The translations under genes were made by a program, and so were the position numbers. A model generated the notes under the pieces. The model saw only the letters and a list, made by a program, of their open reading frames with translations. It was not told where the DNA came from and searched no databases. Positions 6,290-12,596 of a DNA stretch of 12,596 nucleotides are shown one piece after another; the first letter of the stretch is position 1; each line of letters opens with the position of its first letter. Source of the DNA: Vulcanimicrobiota bacterium (GTDB taxonomy: Bacteria; Eremiobacterota; Eremiobacteria; Baltobacterales; Baltobacteraceae); assembly GCA_028287545.1 (NCBI GenBank), contig JAQBPL010000250.1, positions 1 to 12,596 of the forward strand. The letters are read 5' to 3'.

Positions 6290-7309
6290 GTGCAATCAAT
6301 CGACTTAATCGAGGCTGGGGCGGTTCCGCTCGTCGACGCTTTCAGGCGGCCGATCACGTACCTGCGCGTCTCGGTGACCGACCGCTGCAACCTGCGCTGC
6401 GTCTACTGCATGCCGGAAGCCGGCCTGCCGTGGATCCCCAACCCCGACATCCTCACATACGAGGAGATCGCCGAGATCGTGCGCGCGGCGGCGAGCATCG
6501 GCGTGCGCAGCATCCGTCTCACCGGCGGTGAGCCGCTGATCCGCCGCCACCTGGACCGGCTGGTCGCGATGCTGGCCGCGATCCCGGGGATCGACGACAT
6601 CGCCCTTTCGACCAACGGGCTGCTGCTCGCCGAGCAGGCGGTCGCACTGCGCGACGCCGGCCTCCGCCGCGTCAACATCTCGCTCGACACGCTCGAAGAG
6701 GATCGCTTCACCGCGATCGCGCGCCGGCCCGGACTCGGCCGCGTCCTCGCCGGAATCGATGCGGCGCTCGCTGCGGGTCTGGGACCGGTCAAGCTCAACT
6801 GCGTGCTGATGCGCGGCACCAACGACGACGAACTCGAACGTTTCGGCGAGCTGACGCGCGAGCGCGCAGTGCACATCCGCTTCATCGAGGTGATGCCCGT
6901 CACCGACAACGTCGATCTCCAGCGCGACACGTGGATCTCCTCCGACGAAGTGCTCGAGCGTCTCGGCGCGCTCGGCGATCTTCATCCCGTTCCGAACCCG
7001 CACGGCAACGGGCCGGCGCGCACGTTCGCCTACGACGGCGCGCCCGGCACAGTGGGCGTCATCTCGCCGCTCGCCCACGATTATTGCGAACGCTGCAACC
7101 GCGTGCGGCTCTCCGCCGACGGGCGTCTGAAACTCTGCCTCTTCGGCGATCACCTCATCGACCTGCGCACGCCGCTGCGCGCCGGCGGCGGCGAAGCGGC
7201 GATCGTCGCGCTGCTGCGCGCCGCGATGCACGTCAAGCCGGAACGCCATCACCTCACGCTCGGCGAAACGTCGAGCGCGATGCGCGCCTTCTCCGAAATC
7301 GGCGGCTGA
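6290..7309 (+). CDS. moaA: GTP 3',8-cyclase MoaA
   Basis: This is a 339-residue radical SAM enzyme that converts GTP to 3',8-cyclo-7,8-dihydroGTP, the first committed step of molybdenum-cofactor synthesis. Seen: PITYLRVSVTDRCNLRCVYCMP with the SAM-cluster cysteines C33, C37 and C40; LTGGEPL (SAM binding); STNGLLL; RVNISLDTL; the second 4Fe-4S cluster cysteines C266, C269 and C283 in CERCNRVRL...LCLFG; and the C-terminal IGG, whose Gly-Gly is required in the family. GTG 6290 is the only start codon upstream of the conserved block. It is separated from moaD/moaE/moeB by about 3.4 kb; moaC, mogA and moeA are not in the window. It is preceded by palindromic intergenic DNA. Activity is expected. 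Confidence 0.96.
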   Translation: MQSIDLIEAGAVPLVDAFRRPITYLRVSVTDRCNLRCVYCMPEAGLPWIPNPDILTYEEIAEIVRAAASIGVRSIRLTGGEPLIRRHLDRLVAMLAAIPGIDDIALSTNGLLLAEQAVALRDAGLRRVNISLDTLEEDRFTAIARRPGLGRVLAGIDAALAAGLGPVKLNCVLMRGTNDDELERFGELTRERAVHIRFIEVMPVTDNVDLQRDTWISSDEVLERLGALGDLHPVPNPHGNGPARTFAYDGAPGTVGVISPLAHDYCERCNRVRLSADGRLKLCLFGDHLIDLRTPLRAGGGEAAIVALLRAAMHVKPERHHLTLGETSSAMRAFSEIGG

Positions 7310-7320
7310 GCGCTAGCCGC
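7302..7320. terminator. Possible bidirectional terminator hairpin between moaA and the GNAT gene
   Basis: GCGGCT (7302-7307) and AGCCGC (7315-7320) form a 6-bp stem with a 7-base loop that overlaps the moaA stop codon. It lies in the 17-base gap between two convergent genes, where a shared terminator would be expected. There is no T tract on either side, so the evidence is weak. Confidence 0.3.
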
Positions 7321-7326
7321 AGGCTG

Positions 7327-7815
7327 CTAGTCGACCGACTTCCGGAAAAACGCCAGCATGCGGCCCGCATCGGGCATGATCCGGAACTCTTCGAAGCCCC
7401 ACGACTTCGCCTGCGCGATGCCCCGGTTGTCGTGAAGCTGCAGCAGAAACGTCAGCGTCTTGATGCCGCGCTTGCGGGCGATGTTCTGCACGTCGGTGAT
7501 CAGCTGGGTGGCGACGCCGTGCGGAGCGTCGGGGCGCGTCTTGAGCGCCTCGACCATCGCGACGTCGATGCCGTTGGCGGCTTCGCGGTCCGCGTAACCG
7601 GTGGGGAAGCTGAACACGAGCTGCACGGTTCCCAGCAGTCCGGAGACGTCCTCGGCGACGAGGATGAGGCGTCGTCCCGCCTGCTGCTCCGTCAACCATT
7701 TCTGAACCCGCGGCCCCCACGCCTCACCGGCAGCCGGCGCAGCGCCGACGACGCCGTCCGCCACGAGCCGCTCGGCGTCGCGTGGAAGCGCGTAACGTAT
7801 GAAGACGCGACTCAC
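7327..7815 (-). CDS. GNAT-family N-acetyltransferase
   Basis: This is a 162-residue GNAT-fold acetyltransferase transferring an acetyl group from acetyl-CoA to an unknown amine. The central strands VAEDVSGLLGTVQLVFSF (53-70) and GIDVAMVEALKTRP lead into motif A, where the loop PHGVA (98-102) followed by a helix TQLITDVQNIARKRG is the acetyl-CoA pyrophosphate site; the usual R/Q-x-x-G-x-G/A is kept in relaxed form. ANRGIAQAKSWGFEEF-like motif B (HDNRGIAQAKSWGFEEF) follows. The GTG start is only 53 bases from the cytochrome c start on the other strand, sharing one divergent control region with a 14-bp palindrome. It converges on moaA. No clear Shine-Dalgarno sequence precedes it. Specificity cannot be assigned. 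Confidence 0.83.
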   Translation of the reverse strand: MSRVFIRYALPRDAERLVADGVVGAAPAAGEAWGPRVQKWLTEQQAGRRLILVAEDVSGLLGTVQLVFSFPTGYADREAANGIDVAMVEALKTRPDAPHGVATQLITDVQNIARKRGIKTLTFLLQLHDNRGIAQAKSWGFEEFRIMPDAGRMLAFFRKSVD

Positions 7816-7835
7816 GCCGCTCGTCTACGGAGAGA

Positions 7836-7849
7836 GGAGAACGTTCTCC
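7836..7849. promoter_or_regulatory. 14-bp perfect palindrome in a divergent intergenic region (possible operator)
   Basis: GGAGAACGTTCTCC at 7836-7849 is a perfect 14-bp palindrome in the 53-base space between the starts of the GNAT gene (minus) and the cytochrome c gene (plus). Its symmetry and place suit a dimeric repressor or activator site serving both genes. No -10/-35 boxes can be named with confidence. A hairpin in the leader RNA is an alternative reading. Confidence 0.45.
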
Positions 7850-7868
7850 CCTCGGTGAGGTGATGGGG

Positions 7869-8249
7869 ATGACGTCGATACTCCACGGACGGTTCGCATC
7901 CCTGACCGCCGCCACGCTCCTCCTCGCGCTCGTTGCGGCGGGTTGCTCGAAGGACGGCGATCAGTCGGCCCAGACGACGGCGCAGTCGGTCGCGTCGCCG
8001 GCGGTCGCCGCAGGCGACGCCGCGCGCGGCAAGCAGCTCTTCGCGAGCGCCAAGTGCACGAGTTGTCACGGAGCGAACGGTATCGAGGGCGGCGTCGGCC
8101 CGTCGCTCAAGGGCGAGAAGGCGCGGAAAGATTACGTGCAGACGATCGCGCAGATCCGCGATCCGCAGCCGCCCATGCCCAAGCTGTATCCGGACCCGCT
8201 CAACGACAAAGACGTCCGAGACATCGCCGCGTACGTCCAGACCTTGTAG
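7869..8249 (+). CDS. Lipoprotein monoheme cytochrome c
   Basis: This is a 126-residue class I c-type cytochrome. The N-terminal hydrophobic segment LLLALVAAGC ends in a lipobox cysteine (C26), so the protein is probably lipid-anchored on the periplasmic side of a membrane. A flexible Ser/Gln/Ala-rich linker precedes the haem domain, which holds the single CTSCH site (C63, C66, H67) and a distal axial Met in PPMPKLYPDPL (M103), and closes with the usual helix ending IAAYVQTL. It carries single electrons, with partner unknown. Three starts in frame occur at 7860, 7863 and 7869; ATG 7869 is preferred because GGTGAGG (7854-7860) sits eight bases upstream. It is divergent from the GNAT gene and ends 34 bases before the photolyase gene. 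Confidence 0.9.
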   Translation: MTSILHGRFASLTAATLLLALVAAGCSKDGDQSAQTTAQSVASPAVAAGDAARGKQLFASAKCTSCHGANGIEGGVGPSLKGEKARKDYVQTIAQIRDPQPPMPKLYPDPLNDKDVRDIAAYVQTL

Positions 8250-8283
8250 CGTCGCCCATGCCGAGGACACCCACGGTGCCGTA

Positions 8284-9723
8284 GTGAACGCGCCCGGCGT
8301 GGCCCGGGCGGTGTTCGCTTTCACGAGGGATCTGCGCCTCGGCGACCATGCCGGGCTCGCCGCGGCGGCGCGGCACGGTGACGTCGTGCCCGTGCTCGTC
8401 ATCGACTCCGTTTGCGCCGGCCGGTTGCGCCGTTCGCCGCGCCGCGCGGCGTTCTACTGTGCGGCGGTGCGTTCGCTCGACGCATCGCTGCGCGCGCACG
8501 GCAGCGCGCTGATCGTTCGGCGCGGCAACGCCGGTCAAGCGCTGCGCGCGCTGGCTCGCGCGGTCGGCGCCGGCGTCGTCGGCTGGAGCTGCGGCTACGA
8601 CACCAAGAGCATTCGCCGTGACCGCTCGCTGCAGTCGACGCTGGAAGAAGCCGGCTTGCGAGCGCTTCCCGTCCACGATGCGCCGGCCGTCGCCCCCGAG
8701 GATTCGGCGGCCGACCATCGCGGCGACGGCTATCGCGCGCTGGTCCCCTACCACACCCGCTGGCGCTCGCTGCTGCCGCCGCCCGACGCCGGGACGGCGA
8801 CCTTCGCCGCGGTTGAAATCGCCAGCGAGCCGCTTCCGCTGCCGGAGGAATTCGGCGGGACGGCCGGCTCGGAGCCGCCGGCCGGCGAGGAACGTGCCCG
8901 TTCCGCGCTGACGGCGTTTCTGGCCGGCCCCGCGCTGAGCTACGGCGCGGCCCGCAACGTCCCGGCGCTCGGGGAGACTTCGCGGCTCTCGGCCGATCTG
9001 TCGTTCGGAACGATCGGGGCGCGCGAGGTCGTCCGAGCCGCCTGCGAGCGCGCAGCGGACCCGTTTCTGCTGGTCGAGGAACGCGCCTCGCTCAAGCTCT
9101 ACCTGCGGGCGCTCGCGCAGCGCGACTTCTTCCTTCAGCTCGCCTGGTACAACGAGTCGCTGGCGGAGGAGCCGCTCCAGCCGAAGATGCGCGGCTTCGC
9201 GTTCGCGCGCACCCACCCGCAGATCGATGCGTGGCGCGAAGGCCGGACCGGGTTCCCGCTCGTCGACGCGGGGATCCGCGAACTGCACGCGACCGGCTGG
9301 ATGCATCCGCGGGTCCGCTCGATCGCGGCCTCGTTTCTGTGCTTCGATCTGGGGGTCGACTGGCGGGTCGGCCGCGACGAGTGGGATCGCTATCTGATCG
9401 AGGACGATCCGGCACTCGCGGCCGGAAACTGGCAATGGGTCGCCGGCGTCGGCGCCGATCTGGCCGCCTATCCGCGCATCTACAACCCGGCCAAGCAGGC
9501 CCGCCGCTTCGATCCGTCCGCGCAGTACATCCGCCGCTGGATCCCCGAGCTCGCCGGCGTCCCCGACGTCGCGATTCTCGATCCCGTTGCCGGCCGGGAA
9601 GAACGGCAAATTCAGCTGCCGCTCTTCGTCGATCGCGGTTACCCGGCCCAGGTACTCGACCACGAGGCTGCGGCGCGCGCCTTTCTGCAGCGCTACGCGC
9701 GCGAGGTGCGCGCCCCGGCGTGA
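8284..9723 (+). CDS. Divergent DNA photolyase/cryptochrome family flavoprotein
   Basis: This is a 479-residue protein with an N-terminal antenna-binding Rossmann domain (AVFAFTRDLRLGDHAGLAAAA...) and a C-terminal FAD domain (about 200-460). Family landmarks: EGRTGFPLVDAGIRELHATGWMH, DWRVG, GNWQWVAGVGAD and RIYNPAKQ...FDPSAQYIRRWIPEL. The layout matches class I bacterial photolyases, which repair cyclobutane dimers with light. Against that, positions known for E. coli PhrB differ: E274 reads A276, W277 reads Q279, N341 reads P342, M345 reads S346, N378 reads A379, and the outer Trp of the electron chain (W306) reads F307. W382 and W359 are kept (W383, W360). It may repair another lesion, use a different geometry, or be a photoreceptor. 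GTG 8284 is chosen; GTG 8299 is also possible. It overlaps nothing and precedes aminopeptidase P by 16 bases. Confidence 0.88.
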   Translation: MNAPGVARAVFAFTRDLRLGDHAGLAAAARHGDVVPVLVIDSVCAGRLRRSPRRAAFYCAAVRSLDASLRAHGSALIVRRGNAGQALRALARAVGAGVVGWSCGYDTKSIRRDRSLQSTLEEAGLRALPVHDAPAVAPEDSAADHRGDGYRALVPYHTRWRSLLPPPDAGTATFAAVEIASEPLPLPEEFGGTAGSEPPAGEERARSALTAFLAGPALSYGAARNVPALGETSRLSADLSFGTIGAREVVRAACERAADPFLLVEERASLKLYLRALAQRDFFLQLAWYNESLAEEPLQPKMRGFAFARTHPQIDAWREGRTGFPLVDAGIRELHATGWMHPRVRSIAASFLCFDLGVDWRVGRDEWDRYLIEDDPALAAGNWQWVAGVGADLAAYPRIYNPAKQARRFDPSAQYIRRWIPELAGVPDVAILDPVAGREERQIQLPLFVDRGYPAQVLDHEAAARAFLQRYAREVRAPA

Positions 9724-9739
9724 GCCGAACCCGGGAAGG

Positions 9740-11161
9740 ATGAGCGACCAGCCTGCCCGCGCAAGCCACGATTCCGGCGTCCCCGAGAACCTGCTGCGGT
9801 TCATGACGAGCGGCTGGGCGCTGTCCCCGGCGACGGCGGCCGCTCCGATCGAGGGAAGCGCGGCCTTCGCAGCGCGGCGCGCGGCCCTCTCGCGCGCGTT
9901 TCCGGGCGAGACCCTCATCGTGCCGACCGGCCACGAAAAGACGCGCGCGAACGACACGGTGTATCGGTTCCGCCCCGGCACCGCCTTCTATTATCTGACC
10001 GGCAACGTCGAGCCCGACAACGTCCTCGTGCTCGTACCGAGCGCCGGCGGCCACGACGCCGTGCTCTATTGCGAGCCGAACCCCGGCAAGACCGACGCGA
10101 CGTTCTTCACCGACCGCATGAAGGGCGAGCTGTGGGTCGGACCGCGCCTCGGGCTCGAGCAGACGGCGCAGCGATACGGGATGAAAACGAAGCCGCTCGC
10201 CGCGTTCCCGGACGACCTCAAAGAGTTCGCGCGCGGGCCTCATCGCGCGCTGCGCGGCGTCGACCCGCAGCTCGACGCCGCAATCTCAGCCGACGCCGAG
10301 CGCGACGCGGCGTTCGCGGCCGCGCTCTCGGAGATGCGGCTGATCAAGGACGAGCACGAGGTGGAGGAACTGCGCGGCGCGATCGCCGCAACGCACCGCG
10401 GGTTCGACGACGTCGTGCGCGCGCTCCCCGGCGCCGCGACGGAACGGGTGATCGAAGGCGTGTTCAACCTGCGCGCGCGGGTCGACGGCCACGACGTCGG
10501 CTACAACACGATCGCGGCGAGCGGGCCGAACGCGTGCACGCTCCACTGGACGCGCAACGACCGCACGATCGGCGAGAACGAACTGGTGCTCATCGACGCG
10601 GGCGTCGAGGCGGAATCGCTCTACACCGCCGACATCACGCGCACGCTGCCGGTCAGCGGAACCTTCAGCGCCGACCAGCGCACGATCTACGAGCTGGTGC
10701 TGGCCGCGCAGGACGCGGCGTTCGCGAAGTGCGCTCCGGGCAACGATTTCCTCGCCCCGAACGCGGCGGCGATGGAGGTGCTGGCGCGCGGTCTCGAACG
10801 GCTCGGCGTGATCCCTTCGGCCGTCGAAGCGCTCGAGGACCAGAACCAGTTCTACAAGCGCTACTCGCTGCACAACGTCAGCCACATGCTCGGCCTCGAC
10901 GTGCACGACTGCGCGCAAGCGCGTGCCGAGACGTACCGCTTCGGCGCGCTCGCACCCGGCATGGTGCTCACGGTCGAACCCGGCCTCTACTTCCAGCCCG
11001 ACGACCTCACCGTCCCCGCCCGCTACCGCGGCATCGGCATCCGCATCGAAGACGACGTCCTCATCACGCCAACCGGAGTCGACATTCTCTCGGGCGCGAT
11101 ACCGCGAACGGTTGACGACGTCGAAGCCTGGGTGCAGTCAGCCCGCGCGCCAGCACGTTAG
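9740..11161 (+). CDS. pepP: Xaa-Pro aminopeptidase (aminopeptidase P, M24B)
   Basis: This is a 473-residue metallopeptidase that removes N-terminal residues followed by proline, in the cytoplasm. The N-terminal AMP_N domain (about 43-165) has FYYLTGNVEPDNVLVLVP. The C-terminal pita-bread domain has all five metal ligands: D286 in VLIDAGVE, D298 in TADITR, H382 in VSHMLGLDVHD, E413 in TVEPGLYF and E437 in RIEDDVLIT, which would hold two Mn ions. The start ATG 9740 follows the photolyase stop by 16 bases. GGGAAGG directly abuts the ATG, closer than usual, so translation may be partly coupled to the upstream gene. Methionine aminopeptidase and creatinase relatives lack this N-domain pattern. Nothing is missing, and an active enzyme is expected. 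Confidence 0.93.
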   Translation: MSDQPARASHDSGVPENLLRFMTSGWALSPATAAAPIEGSAAFAARRAALSRAFPGETLIVPTGHEKTRANDTVYRFRPGTAFYYLTGNVEPDNVLVLVPSAGGHDAVLYCEPNPGKTDATFFTDRMKGELWVGPRLGLEQTAQRYGMKTKPLAAFPDDLKEFARGPHRALRGVDPQLDAAISADAERDAAFAAALSEMRLIKDEHEVEELRGAIAATHRGFDDVVRALPGAATERVIEGVFNLRARVDGHDVGYNTIAASGPNACTLHWTRNDRTIGENELVLIDAGVEAESLYTADITRTLPVSGTFSADQRTIYELVLAAQDAAFAKCAPGNDFLAPNAAAMEVLARGLERLGVIPSAVEALEDQNQFYKRYSLHNVSHMLGLDVHDCAQARAETYRFGALAPGMVLTVEPGLYFQPDDLTVPARYRGIGIRIEDDVLITPTGVDILSGAIPRTVDDVEAWVQSARAPAR

Positions 11162-11167
11162 CGCCTC

Positions 11168-11306
11168 TGTCATTCCGAGCCTGTCGAGGAACCCACGTTT
11201 CGGCGCGAGCGAAGCCGAGCGCCGAGCCGTGACCGCGCACGTCGCGGGGTCACGCTCGACTTCGCTCGCGTAACGACGAGGGTCGCTCGACAAGCTCGCG
11301 ATGACA
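11168..11306. repeat. 139-bp nested palindrome, dispersed repeat copies 2 and 3
   Basis: Three concentric inverted repeats are visible. The outer arms, 11168-11194 and 11280-11306, match at 22 of 27 positions. The middle arms, 11204-11221 and 11253-11270, match at 17 of 18. The inner arms, GTGACC (11229-11234) and GGTCAC (11248-11253), match perfectly. Each outer end carries the pattern TGTCANNNNGAGCNNGTCGA, also present at 986-1005. The element fills almost all of the 148-base gap between the convergent aminopeptidase P and DUF4870-like genes. It has no transposase and no plausible reading frame. It may also end transcription from both sides. This is the REP/BIME-like kind of intergenic element. 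Confidence 0.8.
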
Positions 11307-11309
11307 GGG

Positions 11310-11903
11310 CTAGACTTGCGGCGTCAGCCGCGAGTCAACCCAGTCCGACACGATCGGCACGTTCACGTCATCCCCTTGGAAGACTTTGAAGGCGTAGACG
11401 ACGCTCGCGACGATCCAGACCGGGGCGAGGAACGGGATGAGCGGCCAGGCTCCGAAGCCGATCAACGGGAGCGACGCGATCGCGCCGAGGAGCGCGCTGA
11501 AGCCGTACATCCCCAGGTTGAATCCGAGCGCTTGCCAAGCCTGACGGCGCACGAAGATCGAGCCCTTGGAATCGAGCAGCGCGATCAGCGCGAGCGGCCC
11601 GAACGGATAGCTCAGCGCGACGAGCGCTCGCGTCTCGGTGCGGACGGAGAGCGCGCTCGAGGTCATCACGGTCACCTTCGGCGGCGGCCCTTGACGCGGG
11701 GGCGGTTGGGGCGGTGGGGGAGCGGAGTACGACGGTCCGACGCCCCCGTTGATCATGTTGCTCTGTCGGGCCGCGTCGATGCGGGCCGCGAGGACGCAGC
11801 TGGGGCAGACGCCGCTCTCGTTGCGGCACGTCGCGCAAACCGGCTTACGGCAGCCGGTGCAGACGGATACGGATGGGACGGCATGGTGAAAGAAACAATC
11901 CAC
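11310..11903 (-). CDS. Zinc-finger and DUF4870-like membrane protein
   Basis: This 197-residue protein has three parts. Residues 3-36 form a cysteine/histidine cluster (C3, H6, H7, C15, C18, C23, C26, C33, C36) of the B-box/zinc-ribbon type often written C..H...C..C..C..C..CP.C. Residues 57-76 are a proline-rich linker. Residues 92-197 are a DUF4870/Tic20-like membrane region with about three hydrophobic segments, the FVRRQAWQAL motif after the first, and a conserved tail ending near IVSDWVDSRL. The function of DUF4870 proteins is unknown. GTG 11903 is chosen because it just includes the first zinc Cys; GAGGTGG lies 11 bases upstream, and GTG at 11921 is an alternative. The gene is divergent from the ABC exporter, with 69 bases between starts. 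Confidence 0.8.
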   Translation of the reverse strand: MDCFFHHAVPSVSVCTGCRKPVCATCRNESGVCPSCVLAARIDAARQSNMINGGVGPSYSAPPPPQPPPRQGPPPKVTVMTSSALSVRTETRALVALSYPFGPLALIALLDSKGSIFVRRQAWQALGFNLGMYGFSALLGAIASLPLIGFGAWPLIPFLAPVWIVASVVYAFKVFQGDDVNVPIVSDWVDSRLTPQV

Positions 11904-11972
11904 GGCTGAGATGACCACCTCACGGAAGTGACTCTGCCGAAGGTACTGATCAGAGACGGCGAAGGTTTCGTG

Positions 11973-12596
11973 GTGAATCCGACGCTCCGCCGGCTGCTCC
12001 GCGAGGGACGACCGTACTTCCCGCGGCTCATTGCCGGCACGGTCCTGGGCGTGCTCGCCGGCGTCGCTCCCCTGACGATCATCAAGGTCACCGGCCTCCT
12101 GCAGTCCGACGTCCTCATTCGCCAGCCTCACTGGGACGTGCTGGCGCTGATCATCGCGCTGATCATCGGCTCCCAGATCGTCGGCAACCTGGCGTCGTAC
12201 GGACAGGCCTACATCACGGCGTTCGCGGGCCAGCAGATGGTCGCGCAATTCCGGGCGCGGATGTTCGACCGCATCGCGCGGATGCCGCTGCGCGAGTTCG
12301 ATCGCTGGCGTGCGGGCGAGTTCCAATCGCGGATGAGCAACGATCTCGGTTTGATGACCGACGCGCTGTCGATCTCGCTGCCGCAGTTCATCCAAACCGT
12401 CGTCACGTTCATCGGCTCGCTCGTGTGGATGATCACCCTGGACTGGCTGCTCGCCGTCGTCCTGTTCGTCGCCGCGCCGATCGTCGCGTGGGTCGTGAAC
12501 AAATTCAACCGGCTGATCGTCGGCGGGACGAAGCGCGCCCAGGAACGGATCGCCGACCACTCCTCCAACCTCGAGGACGTTCTGGCAAAAGAACGC
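11973..12596 (+). CDS. ABC exporter, transmembrane domain (partial, runs off the window)
   Basis: The visible 208 residues form the first part of a type IV ABC exporter transmembrane domain of the MsbA/LmrA kind. They include a short cytoplasmic lead (NPTLRRLLREGRPYFPRL), then two hydrophobic helices (about 17-40 and 55-75), the coupling-helix region (GQQMVAQFRARMFDRIARMPLREFDRWRAGEFQSRMSND with its typical 'F.....G....R...D' signature), then a further pair of helices around 125-165. The nucleotide-binding domain lies beyond the window. GTG 11973 is preferred because GCGAAGG (11959-11965) sits seven bases upstream; GTG 11928 is in frame but lacks such a site. Substrate is unknown (lipid, peptide or drug). 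Confidence 0.88.
   Translation, partial: MNPTLRRLLREGRPYFPRLIAGTVLGVLAGVAPLTIIKVTGLLQSDVLIRQPHWDVLALIIALIIGSQIVGNLASYGQAYITAFAGQQMVAQFRARMFDRIARMPLREFDRWRAGEFQSRMSNDLGLMTDALSISLPQFIQTVVTFIGSLVWMITLDWLLAVVLFVAAPIVAWVVNKFNRLIVGGTKRAQERIADHSSNLEDVLAKER

Noticed and set aside
8200..9981. A 593-codon minus-strand open frame across the photolyase
   Set aside because: The plus-strand frame has clear photolyase motifs; the minus frame has the Arg/Gly-rich look of a shadow.
11904..12560. Upstream extension of the minus-strand DUF4870-like frame to a 416-codon protein
   Set aside because: This part is antisense to the ABC exporter domain. The zinc-cluster motif begins just after GTG 11903, and the upstream translation is shadow-like.
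1..12596. CRISPR arrays, tRNA or rRNA genes, insertion sequences, prophage or toxin-antitoxin pairs
   Set aside because: No regularly spaced repeat, no cloverleaf or CCA-ending segment, and no transposase or integrase motif was found on either strand.

Overview
The window is GC-rich bacterial DNA. It is densely packed, with frequent GTG starts and 1-4 base overlaps between genes. A LolA-like periplasmic protein, a lipoprotein cytochrome c and an ABC exporter point to a diderm, respiring bacterium. The mix of genes and the high GC would fit a deep-branching environmental lineage such as Eremiobacterota/Vulcanimicrobiota (WPS-2), but that placement is a guess from general look, not from a marker gene.

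Layout. Positions 37-288 hold a coding-like frame with no usable start codon, just after a small hairpin. Positions 295-2878 form a tight molybdenum-cofactor cluster: moaD, moaE, an alpha/beta hydrolase and a MoeB-type activating enzyme fused to a rhodanese. Together MoaD, MoaE and MoeB-rhodanese make and recharge molybdopterin synthase. The hydrolase is embedded in the cluster but has no known role there. Positions 2928-6107 hold an RmlC-like sugar-nucleotide epimerase, an aldo/keto reductase, the tRNA-queuosine enzyme QueG and a LolA-like secreted protein. All are on the plus strand, and the last three junctions overlap or nearly touch. A 182-base gap (6108-6289) filled with inverted repeats precedes moaA (6290-7309), which makes the first molybdopterin intermediate.

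A GNAT acetyltransferase lies on the minus strand (7327-7815). It is divergent from a lipoprotein monoheme cytochrome c (7869-8249), with a perfect 14-bp palindrome between them. A divergent photolyase/cryptochrome (8284-9723) and an aminopeptidase P (9740-11161) follow on the plus strand. Positions 11168-11306 form a 139-bp nested palindrome whose ends share a 20-bp motif with a repeat lying in the 5' end of the hydrolase gene. The window closes with a minus-strand zinc-finger/DUF4870-like membrane protein (11310-11903) and the start of a divergent ABC exporter (11973 to the end).

Most of this is ordinary housekeeping and accessory metabolism, and I see no complete new system. The points most worth a second look are the photolyase, which lacks several residues expected for CPD repair and flavin chemistry, and the dispersed palindromic repeat family, one copy of which sits between two possible starts of a gene.
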